20,025 nucleotides of DNA from an uncultured Spirochaetaceae bacterium (GTDB lineage Bacteria > Spirochaetota > Spirochaetia > Treponematales > UBA12059). Made by a program: the position numbers and the translations under genes. Shown here piece by piece: positions 6,911-13,748 of the stretch; position 1 is the stretch's first letter; each line of letters begins with the position of its first letter. The stretch covers positions 1 through 20,025 of the forward strand of contig CALKWG010000247.1 of assembly GCA_938004315.1 (NCBI GenBank). The letters run 5' to 3'. The notes under the pieces are model-generated. The model was not told where the DNA came from and searched no databases. It saw only the letters and a program-made list of their open reading frames with translations.

Positions 6911-8281
6911 CTAATCGTCGTCTTTGAGCGCCTTGGCTATGGCGAGGAATTCGTCTAAATGCTCGAAGAGCGCGTCCACTAAGGCCGGCTCGAACATGCG
7001 GCCGCGCTCCAAGCGCAGGTACTCGAGTATCCTCGGCAGCTCCCAGGCGTCCTTATACGGGCGGTATGACGAGGGCGCGTCGAAGACGTCGCAGAGGCAG
7101 ACCACGCGGCCCGCCAGCGATATATCCTCGCCGGCCTTGCCGTAGGGGTAGCCCGAGCCGTCCCAGTACTCATGATGCTCCAGGGCGATGAGCGCGGCCA
7201 TCTTGATGAGCGGCCGGTCCGATTTATTCAGGAGGCCGTGGCCGACCAAGGTGTGATCGCGCATGACGGCTATCTCCGGCTCGGAGAGGCCGGCGGGCTT
7301 ATTGAGTATGTCGTCGCTTACCGAGATCTTGCCGATATCGTGCATGGGGGCCGCGTCGGCTATGATCTGGACCGTCTCGGCCGGCAGGCCGCGCGCCTTG
7401 CAGAGCGCGCGCGCGTATTCGCCTACGCGGGCCACGTGCCTGGCGGTCTCCTTGGAGCGGAACTCAACCACCTCGGAGAGGGTGATCATGATCTCCTTCT
7501 GGGTGGACGACAGCTCGCGGTTCAGGGCGATGAGCTGGCTCTCGGCCGCGCTCCGTCGCCTGACCTCCTCGCTGAGCGCCTCGTTGGCCCGGCGCATCTC
7601 GTCGCCGGCGGCGCGAAGGTCGCCCCTGAGCCTGGCGTGCATGAGCTGCATCTCCATGACCGCGATAGCGGCGAGTATCGCCACGACGCCGAGCAGGATG
7701 AAGGGCTCCACCGGATCGCCCGAGCTGATCCATTCCCGCCCGCCGGACCAGCTGACGGCCCGCGTGAAGCGGAAGGCGTAGAGCGCGGCGAACGCGCCGA
7801 AGAAGGCCGCGGTGCCCCGCGCCTGCGGGACGAGGGCGCCCGGCGCCTTGGCCCAGATGATGGACGCTATGGCCAGGCCGTAGACCACGTTGGCCGCGCT
7901 CGTCGACGCCATGCGCGCCGGTAGGCTCGGGAAGGGCATGAGGAAGACGTAGAGCATGATAGAGACCAGCGCTGCCGGAGAGGCCAAGGCGAGGCGCAGG
8001 CAGGCGCCGCGGACCCCTAGGAAGCTCATGAAGCCGTAGGCCTTGTAGAGTATGCCCAGGGATATCAGGCTGTTCGCCAGCCATATCGACGCGAGGTCGG
8101 GGATGCGCCCGCGCATCGCCACCAGGGCGATGCCTAAGCCGATGAGGGCGAAGCCGGCCAGCCATTCGCCGGGCCCCTTGATCTGGCCCGCGGCCGAGAG
8201 CCAGGTTACGAACGACATAAGCACGTAAGCGAAAGCCAAAACGCCGCTTGCGACGAGGACGCTGAGGATGTCTATAGTCAA
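6911..8281 (-). CDS. HD-GYP cyclic-di-GMP phosphodiesterase with N-terminal membrane sensor
   Basis: 456 aa. The N-terminal half has about seven hydrophobic helices (1-220), followed by a short coiled coil (about 222-265) and a C-terminal HD-GYP domain. Catalytic motifs are intact: HDIGK (H314-D315), and HHEYWDGSGYP (369-379), where the Gly-Tyr-Pro of the name is conserved, followed by a VVCLCDVFDAPSSYRPYK segment. The family hydrolyses c-di-GMP to pGpG/GMP using a di- or tri-metal centre. Start is TTG at 8281 with GGAG 7 bases upstream. An upstream AT-rich patch (8325-8350) probably holds its promoter. It opposes the two GGDEF cyclases of this window. The sensor ligand is unknown. Confidence 0.92.
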   Translation of the reverse strand: MTIDILSVLVASGVLAFAYVLMSFVTWLSAAGQIKGPGEWLAGFALIGLGIALVAMRGRIPDLASIWLANSLISLGILYKAYGFMSFLGVRGACLRLALASPAALVSIMLYVFLMPFPSLPARMASTSAANVVYGLAIASIIWAKAPGALVPQARGTAAFFGAFAALYAFRFTRAVSWSGGREWISSGDPVEPFILLGVVAILAAIAVMEMQLMHARLRGDLRAAGDEMRRANEALSEEVRRRSAAESQLIALNRELSSTQKEIMITLSEVVEFRSKETARHVARVGEYARALCKARGLPAETVQIIADAAPMHDIGKISVSDDILNKPAGLSEPEIAVMRDHTLVGHGLLNKSDRPLIKMAALIALEHHEYWDGSGYPYGKAGEDISLAGRVVCLCDVFDAPSSYRPYKDAWELPRILEYLRLERGRMFEPALVDALFEHLDEFLAIAKALKDDD

Positions 8282-8361
8282 AAGACCGCTCCGGGGAGAT
8301 AACTCTTAGGCGGGATGACTGAACGTAGTAATAAAAATATATGAAAACTAGGCGCGCATCA

Positions 8362-8425
8362 AGGGGCCGGAGGAGGGGGGCGGAGGAGGGGGCCGGCCGG
8401 GTACGGATACGTCGCCCGCCCGGCC
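8362..8425 (-). terminator. G-rich tract and GC stem downstream of the small secreted protein gene
   Basis: After the stop of the 8436-8807 gene (minus strand), GGCCGGG (8395-8401) can pair with CCCGGCC (8419-8425). Next comes an asymmetric tract (8362-8394) in which GGAGGAGGGGG occurs twice on the plus strand. The stem lacks a T run, so it is a weak terminator at best; the tract could form a G-quadruplex. Beyond it lies the AT-rich promoter region of the HD-GYP gene. Confidence 0.3.
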
Positions 8426-8435
8426 GCCGCTCGGC

Positions 8436-8807
8436 TTAGCGCTTGGCCATGGTAACCGCGTATTTCGGCGAGCCGGAGCGCTCTATCTCTAGCGTCATCT
8501 CCGCCTTGAGGAGCGGCTTGGTAAGCTTATAGCTCTTGCCGACGGCCGCGCAGGAGAAGGTGATGAAGGGGCCGTCAGCCCCGGCGCCTACCTTGAAGTC
8601 TTGGATGCCCTCGGCGCCGAAGTCGAAATGCAGCGAGCCGTCCGGTGCGAGGATGCGTATGTTGCCGGTGGAGAACTCCCAAACCGCGTCGTAATTGGCG
8701 TCGATCCAGGTGCCGAGCGGGAAGTTGCCTAGATTGATGCCTTGGGCGAAGGCCGGCGCGGCGCTTATGGCGAGTATTAAGACGAGAGCCACGGCGAGAC
8801 GTTTCAT
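8436..8807 (-). CDS. Small secreted protein of unknown function
   Basis: 123 aa with a clear Sec signal peptide (MKRLAVALVLILAISAAPAFA, cleavage after AFA at about residue 21). The mature part is about 100 aa of mostly beta character, with GTWIDANYDAVWEFSTGNIR, then a DGSLHFDF strand, and a lone Cys near its middle. It resembles small exported proteins I associate with treponemes and relatives, in which the G-x-W-x-D...Y-x-A-x-W-x-F pattern recurs, but none has a function I can name. The start is well supported: AAGGAGG lies 5 bases upstream of the ATG. It is probably monocistronic, with 154 bp separating it from the HD-GYP gene downstream. No membrane anchor or lipobox is seen, so periplasmic location is inferred. 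Confidence 0.82.
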   Translation of the reverse strand: MKRLAVALVLILAISAAPAFAQGINLGNFPLGTWIDANYDAVWEFSTGNIRILAPDGSLHFDFGAEGIQDFKVGAGADGPFITFSCAAVGKSYKLTKPLLKAEMTLEIERSGSPKYAVTMAKR

Positions 8808-9117
8808 AGTTCCTCCTTGCGCTTGAGCGCGGAATAAAACATAAGTCTCGCACGTGCGGGTGCGTTTAGCAAGGGCGAAGCCGAGGATAGTCGGCTAAGC
8901 CGGAGGGCCCGCCCGGCGGCCGGTTCGCCTTATAGTCGATTTGTCCCTTTCGTAAGAGGGCTCCGACCGCTATGATGGTAGACTATGAACAAGGCTACGC
9001 TCTAAGCGCGGGCCGGCCGCCCTGAGTGGGCGGAGCTTCGGGGCGTCGCCCCGCCGCTTTCGCCGGTCCGCGACCCGCATCGACCAAAACTCCTCCTCTT
9101 TGAACGGAATCATAGCC
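8808..9117. other. 310-bp divergent intergenic region
   Basis: This holds the upstream region of the secreted-protein gene (minus) and of the acetyltransferase gene (plus). Seen are the AAGGAGG ribosome site of the minus gene, a 10-bp palindrome CGCACGTGCG at 8849-8858, and a -10-like TATGAT at 8971-8976 on the plus strand without a good -35 (TTTCGT at 17 bases). A six-codon ORF follows at 8985. I see no tRNA, riboswitch or convincing gene. Confidence 0.5.
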
Positions 9118-10425
9118 ATGCGCATGAACGTACGCATCGGATCCGACGACTTCATTTTCATCCACCCCGAGACCCAAGGGGAGTTCGACGCCATCGCCGC
9201 CCTAAACGGGCGCGTGCACGGCGAGGGCGTCGCCGTCCTGGCCCGCGTCCTCCGCGACGGGGCGCCGGGCATGGGCCCCGAGGACTGGTACGGGCTCTTC
9301 GACCCGTCCGGGGAACGCTGCCTCTCTACGCTCTGCCGCATCCCGGCGACCTGGAGCCTCAACGCCGGCCGCGACGGCGGGCCCGCATGCGAGCTCCCCG
9401 TAGCCGAGCTGGGCCTCGTGGCCACCGACGAGGGCGCGCGCGGGGGCGGCCTCTCGAGCTGGCTCATGAAACGCTTCCTAGCCGATTCGAAAGAGCGCGG
9501 CTACCTCCTTTCGAGCATTCAGGGCATACCCTATTTCTATCGCCGCTTCGGGTACGAATACGCCGTGCCGCTCCTTATGGGCGTGCGGCTGAGCCCCGAA
9601 CTGACGGCGGGGCTCGGGACGCCGCCGAGCCATAGGCCGGCGAGTGCCGAGGACCTACCGCTCTTAAAGGCCTGGTTCGACGAGTCGCAGCGCCCGCTAG
9701 AGCTCCGCGCCGAGCGGGACGATCCGCGCTGGGCCTTCCTCACCGGCGAGGCGCAGAAGAGCCCCGAGACCGCCGTAGAACGGCTCGTGCTCCTCGACGA
9801 GAGCGGCGCGCCGGCGGGCTACCTGGGCGTGCAGAACGATTGCTTCGGGCCGACCCTGGCCGTCGTCGAGGGTTGGCAGGGCGGTATAGCGCCGGAGGCG
9901 GCGCTCGCCTTGGCTGAGAAGCTCCGCGCGGAGCGCGGACTCCCGCACGTCACCAGCTTCCTGGACCGCGGCCACCCCGTATCCGCCGCGGCCCAAGCCC
10001 TCGGCGGCGAGCTTTGGGACGGCTACGGTTGGCAAATGTCCGCGCTCGACCCGCCGGCCTTCATGGCCGCCGCCGCGCCGGTCTACGCGTCGCGCCTTAA
10101 GGATGGCGGCTTCTCCGGCGTCCCCGCGCGGCTTGCCCTGGACTTCTACGGCAGCTCCTGCCTCCTGTCCTGGGACGGAGAGGCGCTCCTCGTGGGGCGA
10201 CATGGCCGGGACTACCCGGTCGGCGAGCCTATCGAGACCGCCGACCACGGCGATACGCCCGAGGCCAGGGTCCCGCCCGAGCTTTTAGCCCCTCTAGCCT
10301 TAGGATTCCGCCGGCGTGACGAGATCGCCTGCCTACGCTTCGATTTAGGCGTCCCCAAGGCCTCGCGGTCCTTCTTCGACGCGATTTTTAAGCCGGCGAG
10401 GGGCTTCGTGTACCCGCTGTACTAA
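9118..10425 (+). CDS. GNAT N-acetyltransferase, Eis-like
   Basis: About 435 aa. The N-terminal third is a GNAT fold with the acetyl-CoA loop region (VATDEGARGGGLSSWLMKRFL, about 100-120), followed by GYLLSSIQGIPYFYRRFGYE, a pattern typical of Eis-type proteins. A second GNAT-like domain and a C-terminal SCP2-like region would account for the rest and fit the usual Eis length of about 400 aa. Eis proteins acetylate amines such as aminoglycosides or lysines, but most relatives have unknown substrates. Starts are uncertain: ATG at 9118 or 9124, or TTG at 9100; only a weak GGA lies upstream. I used 9118. The CoA-diphosphatase-like gene follows after 45 bp, so both neighbours deal with CoA compounds, though that link is only suggestive. 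Tail residues ARGFVYPLY end the protein. Confidence 0.82.
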   Translation: MRMNVRIGSDDFIFIHPETQGEFDAIAALNGRVHGEGVAVLARVLRDGAPGMGPEDWYGLFDPSGERCLSTLCRIPATWSLNAGRDGGPACELPVAELGLVATDEGARGGGLSSWLMKRFLADSKERGYLLSSIQGIPYFYRRFGYEYAVPLLMGVRLSPELTAGLGTPPSHRPASAEDLPLLKAWFDESQRPLELRAERDDPRWAFLTGEAQKSPETAVERLVLLDESGAPAGYLGVQNDCFGPTLAVVEGWQGGIAPEAALALAEKLRAERGLPHVTSFLDRGHPVSAAAQALGGELWDGYGWQMSALDPPAFMAAAAPVYASRLKDGGFSGVPARLALDFYGSSCLLSWDGEALLVGRHGRDYPVGEPIETADHGDTPEARVPPELLAPLALGFRRRDEIACLRFDLGVPKASRSFFDAIFKPARGFVYPLY

Positions 10426-10434
10426 AGCGGGGCC

Positions 10435-10464
10435 TTGCCGACGCGGCCGGCCCGCGGGCATAGT
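10435..10464 (+). promoter_or_regulatory. Predicted promoter for a leaderless Nudix mRNA
   Basis: TTGCCG (10435-10440), an 18-base spacer, and CATAGT (10459-10464). The -10 ends only 6 bases before the ATG at 10471, so the predicted transcript would begin at or next to the start codon. No Shine-Dalgarno is present in the gap. Confidence 0.4.
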
Positions 10465-10470
10465 AATCCC

Positions 10471-11106
10471 ATGCCCGCGAGCCTAGCCGCCCTGGAGCGG
10501 CTCCTCGAATCAGCTCCAATCCTCCCCGGGGCTAGCGCCCAAGCGCGCATGGCGCCCGGCTATAGGCTCGAGCTCTTGGGGAAGGCGCGCGGCGACGGTT
10601 GGCGCGAGGCGGCGGTGCTCTTGCTACTCTACGAGCGGGACGGCGTGACGCGCTTCGCCTTGATGGAGCGGCCGGCGGGAGAGGGGACGCATGCCGGCCA
10701 GCTTTCATTGCCCGGCGGCGCGCTCGAGCCGGGCGAGAGCCGCGAGGGCTGCGCCCTCCGCGAGTATCGGGAGGAACTCGGTCCCCTGCCGAAGCTCGCC
10801 GCGGGGCCCTTGGCCTTAAGCCTCCTCGAAGTGCCTCCGAGCCGCTTCCTCGTCTGGCCCTTCGTCGCCGTCGCGACCCGGGCGCCGGACTTCCTTCCCA
10901 ATCCCGACGAGGTCGCCTGCGCGCTAGAGCCGAGCCTGGACGAGCTACTTGATCCGGCCAACGCCCGCGAATACGAGGCCTCGTGGGACGGCAAGGCATG
11001 GCGCGTTCCGTATTACCTGCTCCGCGGTCGGCGGGTCTGGGGGGCTACCGCCATGATCCTGTCGGAGTTCGCGGCGCTTTTATACGGCGCGGGCGGATAC
11101 GAGTAG
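10471..11106 (+). CDS. Nudix hydrolase, CoA-diphosphatase (NudL/YeaB) type
   Basis: 211 aa from the ATG at 10471 (MPASLAALERLLESAP). The Nudix box is complete, GGALEPGESREGCALREYREELG (split here as GGALEPGE and REYREELG, about 80-103), supplying the Mg2+-binding glutamates. It is preceded by a region (LMERPAGEGTHAGQLSLPGG) that matches the NuCoA signature of enzymes cleaving CoA and CoA esters to phosphopantetheine plus 3',5'-ADP. Length fits that family (about 190-210). The open frame could begin at a TTG at 10435, but those residues overlap the predicted promoter and lack family character. There is no visible Shine-Dalgarno; see the leaderless note. Substrate is inferred from the motif and untested. 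Confidence 0.85.
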   Translation: MPASLAALERLLESAPILPGASAQARMAPGYRLELLGKARGDGWREAAVLLLLYERDGVTRFALMERPAGEGTHAGQLSLPGGALEPGESREGCALREYREELGPLPKLAAGPLALSLLEVPPSRFLVWPFVAVATRAPDFLPNPDEVACALEPSLDELLDPANAREYEASWDGKAWRVPYYLLRGRRVWGATAMILSEFAALLYGAGGYE

Positions 11107-11123
11107 GGCGATGCGGCCCGCGG

Positions 11124-11152
11124 TCCGGAGGCTAGGCCGAGGCCGCTCCGGA
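11124..11152. terminator. Hairpin between convergent genes
   Basis: TCCGGAG (11124-11130) and CTCCGGA (11146-11152) form a perfect 7-bp stem with a 15-base loop, between the Nudix stop and the cyclase stop. It has no T tract. It may terminate in both directions, but this is weakly supported. Confidence 0.3.
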
Positions 11153-11164
11153 ACGCCGTCCCGT

Positions 11165-12217
11165 TTACGGGCAGTCCTTCGGCTCGTCCATCATGGCCAA
11201 GATGTCGTCCTCGAGTCCGTCCTTGGCCCGCCTGCCGCCTTTTTGGCGGTAGAGGTCGCGGTCCGAGGCCTCCAGGATGCGCCCGAGGTCGGGATCGTCC
11301 CCGGCGTGTACGCCCAGCGTGACCGTGAAGGGGCCCGCGGCGCATGACTCTGAGGCGGCCGCTAAGGCGGAGGCCAAGCGGCGCCGGGCTCCTTCCGCCT
11401 CGGCCGGGCCGGCCGAAGGCAGGACGACTAAGAATTCGTCCCCGCCGTAGCGGGCCACTTCGTCGCTTTCCCGAGCCGCCCCTTCGATCGCGGCCGCCAC
11501 GGCCCTGAGCACGGCGTCGCCGGCGGCGTGCCCGCGCGTATCGTTGATGGCCTTGAACTCGTCGACGTCAGCGAGGATGAAGGCCAGCTGGCCGCCGTAG
11601 CGCTTCATGCGGCGGCCTTCCCGGGCTATGACGCGGCCGAGCCCCCGTCGATTGAGGAGGCCGGTGAGGGGGTCGGTCTCCGCCCGACGGCGGAGGCGGC
11701 TTAAATATACGGCGCGCTCGATGGCGATGGCGCCGAAGTCGGCTATGGTCGCCAGGGTGCGCAGCTCCAAGGCCGAGAAGCGCCCGCCGTCGAGCTTATT
11801 CACGAGCTCGATGACGCCGTAGGTCCGCTCCTCGGTCTTAAGGGGCACGGCGATGATGGACTCCGTCCTGAAGCCGGTGATGCTGTCGACGCGCTCGGAG
11901 AAGCGCGGGTCCTTGGACGCGTCCTCGACGATCAGGGCCCGGCCGTTGGATACCACCCAGCCGGCTACGCCCTCGAAGGCGGGGATGCGGCGGCCGACGA
12001 GGATGTCCGAGGCCTTGCCTACCGCGATCTTGAAGACCAGCTCCTCCCGCTCCCGGTCGAGGAGGAGCAGCGACCAGTTGAGCGGGGCGAAGCATTCGCC
12101 GATGCGCGCCATGAGGCGGTCTAGGACGCCGCGTAGGCTGCGCTCCTTGACTATGTCCTTGCCGATGTCCGTAAAATAATGAAGCTTTATGAGGTCGTCG
12201 AGCTCGCCCCGGGCCAT
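11165..12217 (-). CDS. GAF-GGDEF diguanylate cyclase
   Basis: 350-aa soluble protein. An N-terminal GAF domain (about 20-175, with FEGVAGWVVSNGRALIVEDASKDPRF and IIAVPLKTEERTYGVIELVNK) is followed by a GGDEF domain (about 185-340) that makes c-di-GMP from two GTP. The active site reads RYGGDEF (GGDEF 258-262), and the product-inhibition site RxxD is present as RESD (249-252), correctly five residues before GGDEF. DPLTGLLNRRGL marks the start of the catalytic domain. No membrane segment, so it senses a cytoplasmic small molecule or redox cue. The ATG at 12217 has GGGAG about 6 bases upstream. A predicted promoter lies about 60 bp upstream. The short acidic tail after the domain is unremarkable. 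Confidence 0.94.
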   Translation of the reverse strand: MARGELDDLIKLHYFTDIGKDIVKERSLRGVLDRLMARIGECFAPLNWSLLLLDREREELVFKIAVGKASDILVGRRIPAFEGVAGWVVSNGRALIVEDASKDPRFSERVDSITGFRTESIIAVPLKTEERTYGVIELVNKLDGGRFSALELRTLATIADFGAIAIERAVYLSRLRRRAETDPLTGLLNRRGLGRVIAREGRRMKRYGGQLAFILADVDEFKAINDTRGHAAGDAVLRAVAAAIEGAARESDEVARYGGDEFLVVLPSAGPAEAEGARRRLASALAAASESCAAGPFTVTLGVHAGDDPDLGRILEASDRDLYRQKGGRRAKDGLEDDILAMMDEPKDCP

Positions 12218-12277
12218 GAGCGCTCCCTTCCGCTTTCGTAGCGGGCGTTGTCCGTGGTATCGTCCGCCGTGATTAAA

Positions 12278-12306
12278 ATAGTACCCCGAGTTTTATGGAG
12301 CCGCAA
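12278..12306 (-). promoter_or_regulatory. Predicted sigma-70 promoter of the GAF-GGDEF gene
   Basis: On the minus strand, TTGCGG (12306-12301), a 17-base spacer, and TACTAT (12283-12278). The -35 box lies inside the left arm of the inverted repeat at 12300-12335, so a protein bound there would compete with RNA polymerase. Confidence 0.5.
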
Positions 12307-12335
12307 GCGTAAGCTACGAGCTCGTCGCTTGCGGC
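12300..12335. repeat. 10-bp perfect inverted repeat with inner palindrome
   Basis: GCCGCAAGCG (12300-12309) and CGCTTGCGGC (12326-12335) are perfect complements; the 16-base interval ends with a second palindrome ACGAGCTCGT (12316-12325). It sits between the divergent cyclase and Nudix genes and overlaps the cyclase -35 box. No T tract follows on either strand, so an operator is more likely than a terminator. Confidence 0.55.
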
Positions 12336-12376
12336 GATCGGTCGGGCAGTAAAGAACCGGGTATCAAGGAGCCATG

Positions 12377-12952
12377 ATGGATGAACGCGAGGCGAGGGAC
12401 GAGCTTGTAGCCCGTATCGGGCGATATGCGGAGCGCGCGGCCGACCCGCGGGTCAGCGAGACGGCGGATCGCTTCCTAGCCTTCTTACGCCGTCGCGACG
12501 ATTGCTTCTCGCGCTCCTGCGCGGAGGGCCACGTGACCGGCTCCGCCTTCGTGACGACGCCCGACTATACGAGGGTGCTCCTGGTGCTGCACGGCAAGCT
12601 GGGGCGCTGGCTGCAGCCCGGCGGCCACTGCGAGCAGGGCGAATCGGCCTTGGAGGCCGCCCGACGCGAGGCGCTCGAGGAGACCGGCCTTAACGGTAGG
12701 CCTGCCTTAGGCGGGGAGCTCTTCGACGTGGACATCCACGAGATCCCGGCCCGGGGCGAGGCGCCGGCCCACCTGCACTACGACGCGCGCTTCCTCCTCG
12801 TTTCGCCGGAGCTGGCCCCGGAGCTCAGCGAGGAGTCGGGCGACGTCGCCTGGTTCAATCTTGAAGAAGCCGCCGCGATGAACCCCGAGGAGTCCATGCG
12901 GCGGCCGTTGGCGAGGCTCGCCGCCCTGCGCGCCCAGGCGGGTTCGGCCTAG
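12377..12952 (+). CDS. Nudix hydrolase of unknown substrate
   Basis: 191 aa. An N-terminal helical extension of about 45 residues precedes a standard Nudix fold. The Nudix box begins GGHCEQGESALEAARREA and ends LEETGL (about 81-104), with all catalytic glutamates. AAGGAG lies 2 bases before an ATG at 12374 and 5 bases before the adjacent in-frame ATG at 12377; the second has the better spacing. The sequence around the box (LLVLHGKLGRWLQPGGHCEQGE) is of the broad housekeeping or ADP-ribose/NTP type and does not allow a substrate call. The gene stands alone, with a divergent cyclase upstream and a strong palindromic terminator 27 bases after its stop. Confidence 0.87.
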   Translation: MDEREARDELVARIGRYAERAADPRVSETADRFLAFLRRRDDCFSRSCAEGHVTGSAFVTTPDYTRVLLVLHGKLGRWLQPGGHCEQGESALEAARREALEETGLNGRPALGGELFDVDIHEIPARGEAPAHLHYDARFLLVSPELAPELSEESGDVAWFNLEEAAAMNPEESMRRPLARLAALRAQAGSA

Positions 12953-12979
12953 CCCCCGCGGCGGAGCTTGCGCCCGCAT

Positions 12980-13017
12980 ACGACGAAGGCCCCGGGAATT
13001 CCCGGGGCCTTCGTCGT
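12980..13017 (+). terminator. 38-bp perfect palindrome, probable terminator
   Basis: ACGACGAAGGCCCCGGG (12980-12996), loop AATT, then the exact complement (13001-13017): a 17-bp stem, 27 bases past the Nudix stop. A CTTTT run begins 8 bases later at 13025 and a T6 run follows near 13051, so the T tract is not immediately adjacent. It most likely terminates the Nudix transcript and insulates the operon that starts at 13230. Confidence 0.65.
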
Positions 13018-13148
13018 GCATGCGCTTTTAAGAAATCGTTCTACATCCGCCTTTTTTCATGTTTTCGTGATCAACGTTCGTATCTTTCTGTATGCCGTCA
13101 TTCTATTAAGCGCTTCTCCGCGACGCAACGCCGTACGGCCGCATGATA

Positions 13149-13187
13149 TGTAGACAGTCATCTACAAACCCGCGGGCGGCTTGTAGA
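13149..13187. promoter_or_regulatory. Three alternating TGTAGA half-sites upstream of the regulator operon
   Basis: TGTAGA (13149-13154), TCTACAA (13161-13167) and TTGTAGA (13181-13187) form two overlapping inverted repeats, with 6-base and 13-base spacers, that share the middle half-site. The last half-site ends 7 bases before the -35 box at 13195. This is a typical activator or repressor position, and the LuxR-type regulator encoded in the operon is an obvious candidate binder, though that is inferred. Confidence 0.6.
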
Positions 13188-13194
13188 TTTTCGC

Positions 13195-13223
13195 TTGACG
13201 CTTTATTTTCTCCACTCTATAAC
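13195..13223 (+). promoter_or_regulatory. Near-consensus sigma-70 promoter of the regulator operon
   Basis: TTGACG (13195-13200), exactly 17 bases, TATAAC (13218-13223): five of six matches in each box, the best promoter in the window. The -10 ends 6 bases before the ATG at 13230, so the predicted start coincides with the start codon and the mRNA should be leaderless. Confidence 0.75.
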
Positions 13224-13229
13224 ATTCTC

Positions 13230-13748
13230 ATGAGCATGGTTGATTTCGATTGGACTGCGTTGAGCGAGCTTGCGGCCTCGGCCTTGCTGCTCGAGCCGGA
13301 TGAGAAGGACCGGCTTGCCTCGTCGAAGGCGGCCCGGCTGGTCGCGGCGCTGCCCTACGCGGCGGGTTGCTCGAAGCCGGAGCGCCTAGCCTTAGCCCAC
13401 TTGGCTACGGTTTGGATAGCCTCGACGGGGCCTGCCCGAAGCGCCTTCGACCATACGCCGGAGGACGACGCCTCGTACCTGACGCGCCTTGCCCCCATCG
13501 TAGACCACCCGAGCGGCGACCCGGCCGTAGTGGAGGCCGGTATGGCCAGGCTGGCCTTGATGATGTTGGCCGGCTACGAGCGCGACATGGCCGCCGACGC
13601 CGTGGCCGGGCAGTACAATCCCCTTAATGCGGGGGCTTGGGACCTAGAGGAGGCCCGCGCCGCGTTGCGCGAAGCGGCCGAGTCGGACGGGTCGTTGGAT
13701 ACGATTGTAAGCGCCCAAGAGGCGGAGGCATCATGGTGGCAATTGTAA
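13230..13748 (+). CDS. Unknown soluble alpha-helical protein, first gene of regulator operon
   Basis: I do not recognise this family. From the ATG at 13230 it is 172 aa (MSMVDFDWTALSELAAS...), rich in Ala and Leu, acidic, with no signal peptide or membrane segment, and probably all-helical. It ends in EAEASWWQL. The open frame extends 29 codons upstream, but that part runs through the promoter and the TGTAGA half-sites and is unlikely to be translated. There is no Shine-Dalgarno; the -10 box is 6 bases upstream, so translation of a leaderless mRNA is expected. The last 16 bp overlap the start of the membrane regulator gene, whose own GGAGG lies inside this gene. That tight coupling suggests the two proteins act together, for example as cytoplasmic partner or anti-regulator, but nothing in the sequence proves it. 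Confidence 0.75.
   Translation: MSMVDFDWTALSELAASALLLEPDEKDRLASSKAARLVAALPYAAGCSKPERLALAHLATVWIASTGPARSAFDHTPEDDASYLTRLAPIVDHPSGDPAVVEAGMARLALMMLAGYERDMAADAVAGQYNPLNAGAWDLEEARAALREAAESDGSLDTIVSAQEAEASWWQL

Noticed and set aside
8880..8960. GGTTCG T-loop-like string, possible tRNA
   Set aside because: No acceptor stem, anticodon arm or properly spaced D arm could be drawn around it.
8985..9005. Six-codon ORF (MNKATL) with a TATGAT box 8 bases upstream, possible leader peptide
   Set aside because: No repeated regulatory codons, no ribosome site and no clear attenuator pairing before the acetyltransferase; short ORFs like this are expected by chance.
13143..13229. 29-residue upstream extension of the unknown gene
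   Set aside because: Overlaps the TGTAGA half-sites and a near-consensus promoter; composition differs from the rest.
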